A DNA stretch of 64,000 bases from Ascidia mentula (taxonomy: Eukaryota > Chordata > Ascidiacea > Phlebobranchia > Ascidiidae). Position 1 is the stretch's first letter. Each line of letters starts with the position of its first letter. The translations under genes and the position numbers were made by a program. The notes under the pieces were generated by a model. The model made no database searches, was not told the origin of the DNA, and saw nothing but the letters and a program-made list of their open reading frames with translations. The DNA lies in assembly GCA_947561715.1 (NCBI GenBank), contig OX387201.1:10988001-11052000 (forward strand). The letters run 5' to 3'. This document shows positions 22,101 through 32,823 of the stretch, one piece after another.

Positions 22101-24871
22101 CGTGCACAGGCGTGACGGATATCACATCAGTAAATTAAATTTACGTGAGCGCAAAGTAATATGTCTGGATTCCGATGTAACACGAAACACACAAGTAGTG
22201 CCTTTTTTGAATTGCTGCAGTTATGCTGCACACTTCTCGTGTGCCTATATTGCGTTGGACTTTATCCTGCGAAGTTAATTCGACATCCTTTTTAGTACTA
22301 TGTTGACGCATCAGGCACCTAACAAAGACCAGTACATGGGCGAGGTAAATAAACCAACTCAAGTAAGAATAGACGCGTGGGGCCCGATCAGAAGTGACCT
22401 TTTTGTACCACTTGAGGTTTCTTTGTGGAAGTCAATTAACGTTTCACACGCAACAAAGACTTTTATGGAGTCGCTAATTCCCGCGTTGTTGTAACGTAAT
22501 TCATGCGCTTTGCGTGAAAGTCAATCAGTTCCAAGATCTCAAAACGAACGTTCGGCGCAGGCCACTAGAATTGAGATTACTATTTAAGACCAATTTTGTT
22601 TGATTTACAAAAGCACGAATTGTACTTTCTTCCTTCAATCAAAACATGTCTATAGTGGGATTGAGCTTTGGCGCAACTCATACTGCTTTTCGTGTGGGAA
22701 CGATATCACAATGAAGTTTACACAACACTTCCTCGCGCGAGTGTTGGGAGGCACCAACACCTCCGTTTATCACTGAAATATCTCGAGTTACCCGTGGCGT
22801 GTTGGTAACCGAAGAGTGCGCAGTTATTTTGTTCAAGAAAGTATTTCAGTAAATCCTCCTGATGTCCGTCGAGCGTGCTGAGTCCACTTTCAAGGGGCGA
22901 GCATAGTGTCAAGTAACTGTGAGAATTGGGAAATCGTAGACGATCTGGCACTTCAGTCACTTCCTAGAAAAAACAATTATATCATTTTTATACCGATGCA
23001 TCTAATTTCTGCCTTGAAATCCGCGAATTTGTGGAAAATTGTTGTTGACGTTGATACAGTTTCTTGTACAATACCTGTGCGAAACTCACCGATTGTAAAT
23101 ATTGCGCATGATGTTTGATTTTTTCCCGACCTCAACTTCCTCGAGTCTAGGAATGACGTGTAAGATATACGAAATGCTCCAAATCCCAGGCCTTGTATCG
23201 TTTAATGCCCCCCTCGCACCCGTACTAAAATTTTAGTTTGTCCTGTCGGCTTTAAATTTTTTTTCAGTAATTGGTGGGAAAGTTGGTTTTACTGATATGA
23301 TATGCAAGAAGACAATTTTAATGGATTACTGTAAAGTCATTAGTGAACATCTAATTTGAGTAATATCTCTTTTCAGATTTGCCAACCAATTGAGTCTTTC
23401 TCTGAACTTCTTCATGACCTTACCAGACGAACTTTGTGACCCCAACAACCAAAGATCATTGCCAGTTTCCACGTCTGGTAACTGCTGGGACGGACAAAAT
23501 ATGGTTGACAGGTGAGAAGACGATATGCTTTTCTGATATTTATATTGTACCAGCATAAAATAGTACAGTGGATTTAATCCATTGAAGCTATTACATATTC
23601 CATTTAAAATAGTTATTACATCTATTCATCAGGACTCGTTCCGTTTGGTTACTTATTTTTTAGTTCATGAAAGAAAAACAACAAAATAAACATCAGCACT
23701 GAAGTTGAATTTAACCATTCCCTAACGGTTTAAATGAGGAAAATTGTAAGAAAATTGCATTCATTTAAGGAAAATGGTTTGTACGGCGGGAGTGTTCACG
23801 AAAAGTTTAAATAATCGGGCAACCTAACACAAAAGCACACCGACACAACAGTCCGGCTGAACCACGCACGACTTCAAAGTTAGGCGGGATCGGTGTTTTG
23901 AGCGAATCACGCAGGGAATTAACCTGGGCTTTACAAAGTAAATATTTCACCCAAACCGCTTTTTCCTGTCATCCTGTTGCGCTTTGTCCCTTTATAATTG
24001 TTGATCCATGCACCTGGTCTATTTTATTTAATTTTGCAACGTGACTAGCATTACCTCGTTAAGATTAGTTTGGTGCTCGTAGAAATAAACTAAGTTTTGT
24101 GTTGTTGTTAGATACAACGAACGAGTCGTGACTAAAGGACTAGAAGGCCAACAAAAAAATCCAGAAATGAACGTAAAAGGCATGCATCCTGGAATGCAGC
24201 AGGCTGTGGAAAACCTCAGACTCAGCTCGAAGGTGAGAAAACAAAAAGTGTAGTACCTGTAGTATCTAGACACATAGTCTATAGTATATATGTTATGCAA
24301 TTATCAATTATGTTATTTACAGATGTTGTTACTACCGAATGGCTACGATTCCATTCCAATGGTTCTTCGTGAAATGCCATATTTTGTTAAAAAAAACCTT
24401 CGTCGCAATATAAGCATAACATCTGCACCTTGTGATGACGAGGACAATTGTGTCGATGGAGGATCCGCAGAGAGCAGTGGGGAGCCACAAGACGTCGACC
24501 AAACTGGACGATCCATAGGCAAGCAATATATTTGCAATAGTTGGTAAATTAAGAAGTATATAATAAATGCCTTTCCAGCGTTATTTCCAAATCAACCAAA
24601 GACAGAACAAAGAAAGCAGATGTATACGACTACACTCAGCATAAAAGCAACTCGGATTACTGATTTCAAAGTCGAAAAAGACACAGTAAAGCAAATATTC
24701 AATACCTCAAACGTCAATACAGAGAAAATCAGTACATTGCTTATAACTGTTGATGTAACAACGCTAGAGGATGGCGGTGTTAACTCGGCGACCAAACTTT
24801 CCCAGAAAAATACAAGATTGCGAACTTTATATTTAGCATTTGTTGTGTGCTTTATTGTATTGCGAGCTTAA
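16114..24871 (+). CDS. Glypican (GPI-anchored heparan sulphate proteoglycan core, GPC1/2/4/6-like)
   Basis: Cell-surface proteoglycan core that presents heparan sulphate to growth factors and morphogens. Twelve exons: 16114-16270, 16932-17093, 18625-18808, 20004-20172, 20230-20387, 20467-20644, 21126-21174, 21397-21673, 23377-23511, 24112-24232, 24323-24518, 24579-24871. They join in phase to 692 aa, longer than the usual 555-580. An N-terminal signal peptide is followed by the glypican cysteine pattern (ICPTNRVTCC; YCSHCYGL; KPCSGLCKNVMRGCL; NCWDG), an acidic Ser-Gly stretch near the end of exon 11 (AESSGEP) suited to a glycan chain, and a hydrophobic C-terminus after small residues, as for GPI anchoring. 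The CSHC/KPC/MRGCL block resembles GPC4/6 (dally-like) more than GPC3/5. Exon 8 carries a strongly basic insert (residues about 355-375). Intron 11 has a GC donor. The ATG at 16114 is preferred over an in-frame one at 16027 because it begins the signal peptide. Confidence 0.9.
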
Positions 24872-25531
24872 GTCCGATCCTGTGAAAATGTAAGTTCTAT
24901 TCTGCATGTTCTTTATCGTTTTTGTTGTTTACGTTTTAGTTGTTGTCCAGGGAAATTAGCAACAAGCATTCCAGCATTATATATGCAACCAACTATTTGC
25001 AGCAAGCCTATCTTACACATAGAAACTAAATCAAACGATACAGCGCCAATGCACCGTTTTTAGAGTTTAGACTGCTAATGTTTTTCTGTGCAGTTCACTT
25101 GCTCAATATATTTGTGTATATATATGCACCTGATTGCAGCATGAACAACAAACATTTTGAAGACAAGCAAATACTGGACGTGACCTTCAACGTAATGTTT
25201 CAATCAGGGGGTCGAACCGTTTGTCATACAGATTTAGTTCCGGTTCGGGGTTCGTTCATTAATTCCGGTTTGAACAAAGTAACCGCTCAGAGAGTTTTAT
25301 TTGTTCAGATTCAGTTGAACTTGAAACCGGTTTAAAGGTTCAGAAACAGTTCCAGTTGGACTTCCTAGTTTCAATACATTTCCAGACACCTAAATTTTAG
25401 ATCACTGCAATTCTGTTATTCGCTCACGATTTTGTTTTGAATTAAAATTCAACAGTTATACTTTATGGTTTATTTTACTATACTCACAGGCCCTAGCAGT
25501 TAAGTCGAACTGTTTTTGTAACTGTGGAAAA

Positions 25532-25960
25532 ATGATAATGGCCTCATTATTTTGTAATTATCACGAATTGTCTATTGACGCAAGGTGCATTAAAAAATTA
25601 GGTTCAGAGCACAAAGTAGGAAATAACAATTTTGTGGGTAAAGATCCCACCATTAACATGGAACGACAAAGACGTGGCATTGACGAAGAGGTTGGATTTA
25701 AAAGAAACTTCGAAATTGTTTTAAATGTGTTTTTAGATTTGGCGGTGAGTGTTATGCGGGTTTAAGAAATAAGAAAAGCACGCAACGGTAGTTTTTTTGT
25801 ACAGGTCTTGGGTTGTCTTTTACAATGTTGTACAGAAGCTTGGTACTCGTTGCTGGAAAACAGGGTGTATCATCTAATTACGCAGCTTGGTATAGCATCA
25901 TTGTGCTATAAGGCACTTTTCTGTTTTACCACTGGAGATTGGTCTCATGAAAAACAATGA
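25532..25960 (+). CDS. Possible small two-exon gene, unknown product
   Basis: An ATG-initiated frame (25532-25744, 71 codons) ends at a good donor (GCG/gtgagt). After a 60-nt intron ending TTGTACAG, a second open stretch continues in phase from 25805 to a TGA at 25958-25960, giving 122 aa. The 60-nt intron matches the short intron class of neighbouring genes. The second exon would encode a Cys- and Leu-rich, partly amphipathic helix-like segment. I recognise no family. It could equally be chance open frame or part of a longer gene. Only the length, the phase match and the splice signals support it. Confidence 0.25.
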
Positions 25961-26408
25961 CATTAAAATGTAAAAAATCTGGTCTGTGTAAAAGCTGAAA
26001 AAGCAGGAATAATTTTTATTCTTTAGTTTACAATTAAAAACCTGCAATATAGCCCATTTCTCACTGAAAGAACACCGGGAAATGTTTTACGCTGTTGTGC
26101 AATGTTTTAGTCTTAGGTAATCAGTATAGAAGTATGGCGGAAATGCGATCGTTCGAAAGTACTCAGCTTCATTTACCAGAAAAGGAAAATGTTTTTAAAC
26201 CCAATACGGCTATTGAAAATGCTTTTTTACGAATATTCAGGGCGAGTATAATTAACTCTACCGAGAAACCTGTGTCATTACCAAATCTCTCAATTCCTTA
26301 TTCTGAAATTTTACCTTTGAACTTGCAAGTATAATTCAAGGGTAAAATTAATTTAACTTTGAACGGTGTTGTTTTATATCCCAGCGGTCAGCTAAACTGT
26401 GTAAGTCA

Positions 26409-26480
26409 GTGGTTTTCAACCTTTTTCGTACCGCGACCCATTTTATCACCCCCTAACCATCGACCCCTTTCTAAAAAAAT
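26409..26480 (+). mobile_element. hAT-type terminus (solo)
   Basis: The string CAGTGGTTTTCAACC followed by a run of T resembles the terminal inverted repeat shared by many animal hAT elements. No matching opposite end was seen nearby, so this is a remnant. Confidence 0.35.
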
Positions 26481-28387
26481 TGTATTTAGGCAAATGTGAT
26501 GCATTTGTGTATGCGTGATAGAAAAAAAATAATTAAAAAAAAAACATGTGATTGTACCACGTTAAAAAAGACTTATCATTGAATTTATGCACAAGACAAC
26601 ATCAGTGAGATAGCTGGTGTTGCATCTTAGCAACAAACTTGTCCATGCGTGAATTTGAGCTGGCACGCTTGACCTAACAAGAAATACTGCATTATCCAAT
26701 TTTGCCTGTTTCGACCTTCGTTTGCCACACCGCTCAGTAGTAGTAATTGCGTGAGCCAATTATCTTCTATATAGTCACGTAAAGAAGTATTTATATTTAA
26801 TTTTAATGGTCATAATCTTACTCAAACAAGTTTGAATGAAAAAGTGTTATTTCTGCAGCCGGCAGGTGCCGGGTTGTCCTATTATATAAGTTAGGCCAGG
26901 GCTGAAATATCAATACATAACTTTAAGTAAATTCTAAGATCATAACTAGGAATTCTATTCTGCCCAAATATTTTACATTTTGATTATTGTTTATCGAATG
27001 CCGGGACAATGGTTTATTAAACAATGATTTTGAAGTACTGATGGGAAACTTCACCAAACATCCTATTGTTATGTCATTGTTTCTTCTCATTACTTTGTAA
27101 AATCATTGGTTTAAGTCATATGTTTACAAAATCATAATTATCCTTCATATTAACAGAGGTCTTTTTTGTTAGTGTTTGAAATGATATCTATTGTCTGAAA
27201 AAAAAATTATAAAATTGCCTAAAAAGTTCCTGCGAATCTAGATTTCGGCCAGTTGCTTTATTTCGCAAAACATGATAAATGTTTTCACGGTGAAGCTGAC
27301 AAAAGGGCGATGGAGTCCTTCATGTATCAGCCAGTACGATTGTGGCCATGCAACGTAGCTTCGACACAAACAGATATGCAATAACTTCCCTGAGAAAATA
27401 TAACTGACAAAATCAGCATGTTTAAAGTGGACTGTTTTATAGAAAGAAACATGCTATTGCATACAAACATACCGTTTTCACAGATTCTAGAAAAAAGAAA
27501 AAAGACCTCTTTTGTCTCCAATTCACCCCCCTGGTAGCCTTTGAAAAGTAAATGCACGGCTATCAACGAAGGAAAGACTAAAATGCAAAAATTCATAACC
27601 GTTCAAAAACTGCAGTGAAACGTTTGCAAAAAGCCGTTGGTCTATTGCATAAGCAAGCCAGGGAAAATTTTTTTTTTAAATATTGCATTTTAATAGAACC
27701 AAACTCCCAACAGCTTGATAGTCATAGCATTGTCAGTTTAGTAAAACAGTGTGTAGTCACATAACGGATGTTGTGAACATAACTAATTGTTTTGACTGGT
27801 GATGGTAACAGGAAGACGATTTCATTTACCATTCAACACCACTATGGCCAGAAGTGCGAGATATTGTATAATAGCTGCGACAAAACCCAGTTTTGGTAAA
27901 TTGTAGACTACATATAGAAGCCATCAAGGTAGAATAGAAAGGAAAAGTAGATATAAAAAAAATCAAAACAAAAGATGCAATAGAAGTAATAAGAAAAAGG
28001 CAATCACGATTTGTTTCGAATCAATGTTAGCGCAAGCATTTCACCAGTATAATAGGATAATAGTGATATACCAAATATTTACTGTTATATTATTTCTAGT
28101 ATTTTGCCACATTCTGAAATTTGGTGAGATTCGCGCACAACATTTCTCACTTAAAATTAGGACGAGCAAGATTTTTATGTTGGTTTGAAATTTCCCAGGA
28201 GCAATTCTAATGATTAAATAGTGCCTCACCTGCGTGAAGCATTGTAACAGAACAATCACGCACCGATTCAACGTGGCACTGAGATAAACTCTTGTGTGGC
28301 CACAATACAGTCTTAAGTTTGGTAACTTGTAGGCTGAACTTGTTTGTGTGTGACCAATACAGTATCAACTTAAAGCAGATATAGAAG

Positions 28388-30734
28388 ATGGCAAAAACCT
28401 ACTTAGTTACTGGTGGTGGTGGAAATTTGGGTAGTTGCATGGTGGATATCATTTGCGAAAGGAATTTTGACAATATTGCAAAAATTATATTGTTTGACAT
28501 TTCTTTCCAACCCGAATCACGACGTCACCAAGCGGATGTTTGTCGAGGTTTGATGTTAGAACTATAAAAGTTAAAAGAGGGCCAATTGTATTTTATACAA
28601 GTTTTTTTTTTTCGCTTACGCTCATAGTTATAGAATTTCCTGAAACTTGGCACAAAAGTGCATACGTATATGAAAGTAAGGAACTACAATTTTATGTTTC
28701 AACTCCTGGAGAGTGAATTAACAGTTATTCAAATCAAATTGTCAACCACACTGTAGTGTTTTTGAAGGTGGTAACTTAAAAGTTTGCATGATCATTGTTG
28801 CATTTCTGCAATAACCTGTCTATTTAAGCTAGGACAGTAATCTGCAGCCTTTTTTCGCCGACGTCACACTTATAAACTTAAAATTCGCCACCCAATTTAA
28901 AATAAAACCCACCCAATTTATAAGAGTTTTGACGTCATAATAGACATAGTCATATCAATACGGTCTCTTTAAAGAGTGTAAGACGAGCCTCCAAGCAAAT
29001 TCGTATCCTCGAGTAGAAAGTTAGGCTCATCCACTAATATGAATTTAAAATTTTTAGGAGGCAACTTTCAGCAAAAGTCCCCCAAAATTTTGTATGATAT
29101 TTGGAGCATGAGCTGCACAAAATTCTCGAAAATTTTAACTTTATATCTAATATACTCGAAGAAACACGTTGCTAAACAGTAAAAAAACAGAGAAAATTAT
29201 AGTACTAATTGAAAAAAATGTGCTGCTATATTTTAATGAAAAAAAAACAAGTTTAAAACACATTGCTCGGTGTTTAATTCTGCTTCTACTGTTTTGTAAA
29301 CAAGGATTTAAAGCTCTAATCTTTTTTGTCCGATTACAGATGCAGACATTGATGTTGAATGGATAGAAGGAAGTGTTACAGACATGTCACAGCTGCAATC
29401 TGCATTAAATGGCGTCAACGTGGTTTTTCACATGGCTTGTTGTATGGACATTTACAACCGAAAAGACTTTCAACTTGTTTGGAATGTTAATGTCGATGGT
29501 AATGTTCCTCGTTCTCCACACAGATACATGATATATTTTACTTTTGTTCTGTTTGGAATCATAAAAGCCATTCTTTTGTTACAGGGACAATGAAAGTGAT
29601 CGAATCTTGCATCAGAAATAATGTTGAAGTTCTCGTCTATACAAGTTCTACTCACGTTGTTGGTCCTAATTCCAACCGAGACCCGTTTATAAATGGTAAC
29701 GAAGACACAGAATATTGTGATTCGAAAATAAAGTCTCCGTATGAAGAAACTAAATCACAAGCGGAAAAGATTGTTTTGGATGCACATGGACAAACACTTG
29801 CTAACAACAAAGTAGGGTTATTTTGATTCAAAATCCGAATGTAAAAATTTGTACAAATATATACACGCTATTTAAACACAGAAAAAACTTTTATATTGCA
29901 TTTGTGTGTTAATATTGAATAATAATCTTACAATAAAGTGCAGAAAAATTCAATTTAAAAATAATTTTACGCAGTTTTTTTGCGCCAGAAGAACGAGAAG
30001 TGTTTTTTTTTTATTAAGACCTTGGTAACATGTGCACTGCGACCGCCGGGAATTTATGGGGGAAATGATCAAGTTCTCAAAAATTTGATTCTCGCCGCAA
30101 GGTCCAAGAACATTCGATCAGTTGTTGACCCTTCCTACCTGCAATCAAGAATGTACATAGATAATGTGGCTTGGAGTCATATTGTTGCTGCACACCAGCT
30201 ACAAGTGCGAAACAAATGTTTAATACCCGCTTCATCATTGTTTGATCAATTTTGTTATCACAGATGAAGGAAGGTTTGGGAGGCCAAGCTTACTTTATTG
30301 GGGATGAAACACCTCAAATGTCATATCCCCGTCTTAATGAGCAGTTTTTTATGCACCAAGGTTACAAAATTATTCCACCGGAACCAATAGTACCTTACTG
30401 GTTAATTATTTCTATCGTGTATATTGTAAATTTTGTCTCCAAGTGCTTCTCTGTCTTTGGAATAAAGTTCATGCAGGTAATGGATATATGCTACATTTGG
30501 GGGAGATATTCATATAACGAGAATCATAACGTATATTGTTTACAGGATTTTCTAACGCCGTTTATGTTCCAAAATGCCTGCACATGTTTTACTGTTTCCC
30601 ACCAAAAGTTTCAAAGTACTTTTGAATACAAACCTCTACGTTCTTGGAAGGAATCTCGAGCTTCCACGAGAAAATTTATAGATCGGGTTTTGGAGGAAAA
30701 TGCGCAAAAACAATCGTGTGATAAAAAGCTGTGA
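28388..30734 (+). CDS. 3-beta-hydroxysteroid dehydrogenase family protein (SDR)
   Basis: NAD-dependent short-chain dehydrogenase of the 3-beta-HSD/Delta5-4 isomerase group, which oxidises the 3-hydroxyl of sterols, usually at the ER or mitochondrial membrane. Six exons: 28388-28547, 29340-29498, 29585-29811, 30019-30204, 30264-30476, 30546-30734. They join in phase to 377 aa (vertebrate enzymes about 370). Near the start is the nucleotide-binding TGGGGNLG (residues 8-15); YEETK (Tyr159, Lys163) is the catalytic pair, and RPPGIYG follows in the usual place. A hydrophobic helix at about 275-295 (exon 5) is the membrane segment typical of the family. HSD3B7-like and NSDHL-like enzymes share this architecture, so the substrate cannot be assigned. 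A membrane progestin receptor gene lies 6.3 kb downstream on the same strand. Confidence 0.85.
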
Positions 30735-31040
30735 TAGGAAATTTCCAGGTTTAAAGTTATACCCATGTGAACTGTGGAAAAGTGTGAATTTGTTTTGCTA
30801 CGTCTGTGTTGCGAAGTCAATATTTTATTTAACTAAGAAACATACGTGTTGTGAGTATTTTGCATTTTTCCGATCATATTTATAAAGTGACAGCAAAAGG
30901 TAATTTCAAACATGCTTTAAGTATTTATCTTGAAAATCTAATCAAACGAAGTTTAACATTCCAACTCTAAATGCGTCCTGAACAAAATAATAATCAAGTT
31001 CAAAAATAAATATAAAAATGTACCTGAATGTTATAGAGAC

Positions 31041-31797
31041 CAGGGGCGGCATGATGAGAAGTTCCTCATTCGTTAAACTACCGAGCTCGATAAAACGGAC
31101 ATTAACGAGGCGTTTATGGGCGAGGAACTTGGTACGGAAAATGGTATGCCGAGCACATCTCGTTAGGACCTCGTACAAGCGCGCAAAGAAAACGAGAGAA
31201 TGCGTCACTTTTTAGGAGAAAGGGTTCTTTGCGTCGCCTTAATTACTATATGTTTCTAAATACGAGTTGCGTTATTTGCCATATCTTGCGCATATGCTGT
31301 ACAGAATCTTGAATTTACCCCACATTTTTTGTTCGTTTACATTATTTAAGTAAGTTGACGATAATATAAGACCGAAATCACAAATCACAAATCACAAAAC
31401 CTTTTGACGATTAAATGCAGATTAGTTTTGTTTCTTATTAAGCGATATTAAAACAGTATATTGTTTTGCTGTTAAATGCCTTTTATTTCATAGCTTTTGC
31501 AAATCTTCGAAGAAAATATTGAAACATACTGATATTGCAAATGTAGGCAAACAAAATTAAACTATTGCCACCAAGTCTATAACATATCCCATGAATACTT
31601 GGTTATTTTTGGCCTATTTTTATAACAAATAATTGCACAATATGCTGCCGTAATGCAGTTTTTCGACAAAAATTAGTTTAGCGAGTAGTCTCAGATCCTC
31701 GTTAGTTAGCGAGGAACTTCACGAGAATCGTTTAGCGAGAACGCGACTCATCATACCAAAAGATGCGTTAGCGAGGTGTGCTCATCATGCCGCCCCA
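31041..31797. mobile_element. Non-autonomous DNA transposon with terminal inverted repeats
   Basis: The ends carry GGGGCGGCATGATGAG in inverted orientation (about 31043-31058 and 31781-31796). Further in, both halves carry related inverted words such as GAGGAACTT. No transposase frame is present in the 0.75 kb. The C-A/T-GGGG terminus recalls hAT elements, but no 8-bp target duplication is clear, so the superfamily stays open. Confidence 0.6.
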
Positions 31798-31854
31798 GGA
31801 GGTAATAACCCTAACTAAATACTTTTTGGTTTTCAAAATTGAAATATTTACTTC

Positions 31855-31920
31855 AGTGGTTCTCACCCTTTTTCAGTTTGTTTGAACTTGATTGCCAAAC
31901 CAAAATTCATTAATTATTTT
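31855..31920 (+). mobile_element. hAT-type terminus (solo)
   Basis: CAGTGGTTCTCACCC plus a T-run is close to the common hAT end CAGTGGTTCTCAACC. The partner end was not found. Confidence 0.35.
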
Positions 31921-32480
31921 CTGTTTTGTTTCTATGTTTGGCGCAACTCTCGTTGTTGTGTGAGAAAAGGCTGCGCAGTAATCGTGCGTGTGGAGACCTC
32001 GGTTATGTTTGCTTGGTCTTGCGTTGCTAGTTGTTGTCATATGTTTTTTAATTAGATTATATTTAAATAAGATTCTATTGGAATAAGTTTACTAAGATAA
32101 TATTAAAACAACTGGAGAGCCAACTTGATTAAGATCGGTCGCAAATTAGTTTGAAACCGCTCATTTTCCGCTCGTCATTCCGAATTAAATACAAGTTGTG
32201 TTTTACGTACTAGGAGCGCGTTTCAAGACATTTTGTGCACTATTTACTAATTATGCTGCTGTGTAACGTGTAGTGCCGCTGATCCACTATAGAAACAGCA
32301 CGTTACATTAATTTAGGATGCAGTAAAGCAGGAAATATTCTTTGTTTCTTTGAAATTTGTAAGATATTTGAAAAGCATAAAAATTTAATTTTGGGCATAA
32401 AAACAATTCGTTGTAGACCTGTGAATTCAAGTGTGCTTTGGTTCTTAACGAACAGTGTCATATATATGCCTCTAGTGGAC

Positions 32481-32735
32481 GGAAGATACTTTTACACCGG
32501 GTCACAAAGGTTTTTTCCAAACTTGATCCACATATAAGCCTATGTAACATAGAAATCTGTGCGAATATTAACGCTACGATTTCGTGTAGTATTTCAACTC
32601 AAATTTATAAACAAAAATAACAGGTGGTTGACCTGTTCACGCCTAATCATTAAAATTCGCACAGATTTCTGTTTTACACATACTTATGTGTGGATCAAGT
32701 TTGGAAAAAACTTTGTGACTCGGTGTAGTATTTCC
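32481..32735. mobile_element. Mutator-like foldback MITE with 9-bp target duplication
   Basis: Two arms of about 90 bp face each other. The left begins GGAAGATAC and the right ends GTATTTCC; they share stretches such as TCCAAACTTGATCCACA and AGAAATCTGTGCGAAT, separated by a short centre. The element is bracketed by an exact 9-bp direct repeat, CTAGTGGAC, at 32472-32480 and 32736-32744. Long arms with a 9-bp duplication fit the Mutator (MULE) superfamily. It carries no coding capacity. It sits just upstream of the gypsy fossil, perhaps inside that element's terminal repeat. Confidence 0.75.
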
Positions 32736-32823
32736 CTAGTGGACAAGCAACATATGTACCCACAATCCCTCATGCCTCAGTTGTTGAGCCACGTGTCGTA
32801 TGCTTTGTTAATACTATGTTACA

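Larger units (their letters stand above)
24872..28387. other. Intergenic region glypican / 3-beta-HSD-like
   Basis: Apart from a doubtful two-exon frame (25532-25960) and a solo hAT-type end (from about 26409), I see nothing coding here. The stretch 25200-25350 is rich in GGTTC/GAACC words. An open frame at 26095-26334 has no recognisable domain. Confidence 0.5.

Noticed and set aside
24518-24665. Glypican ending after a GT donor at 24542
   Set aside because: This would end without a hydrophobic tail; the GC donor gives a normal GPI signal, so I kept the GC-AG model but list the alternative as a finding.
25195-25350. Possible tRNA-like GGTTCGAACC words
   Set aside because: The words do not lie in a cloverleaf; no acceptor or anticodon stem could be drawn.
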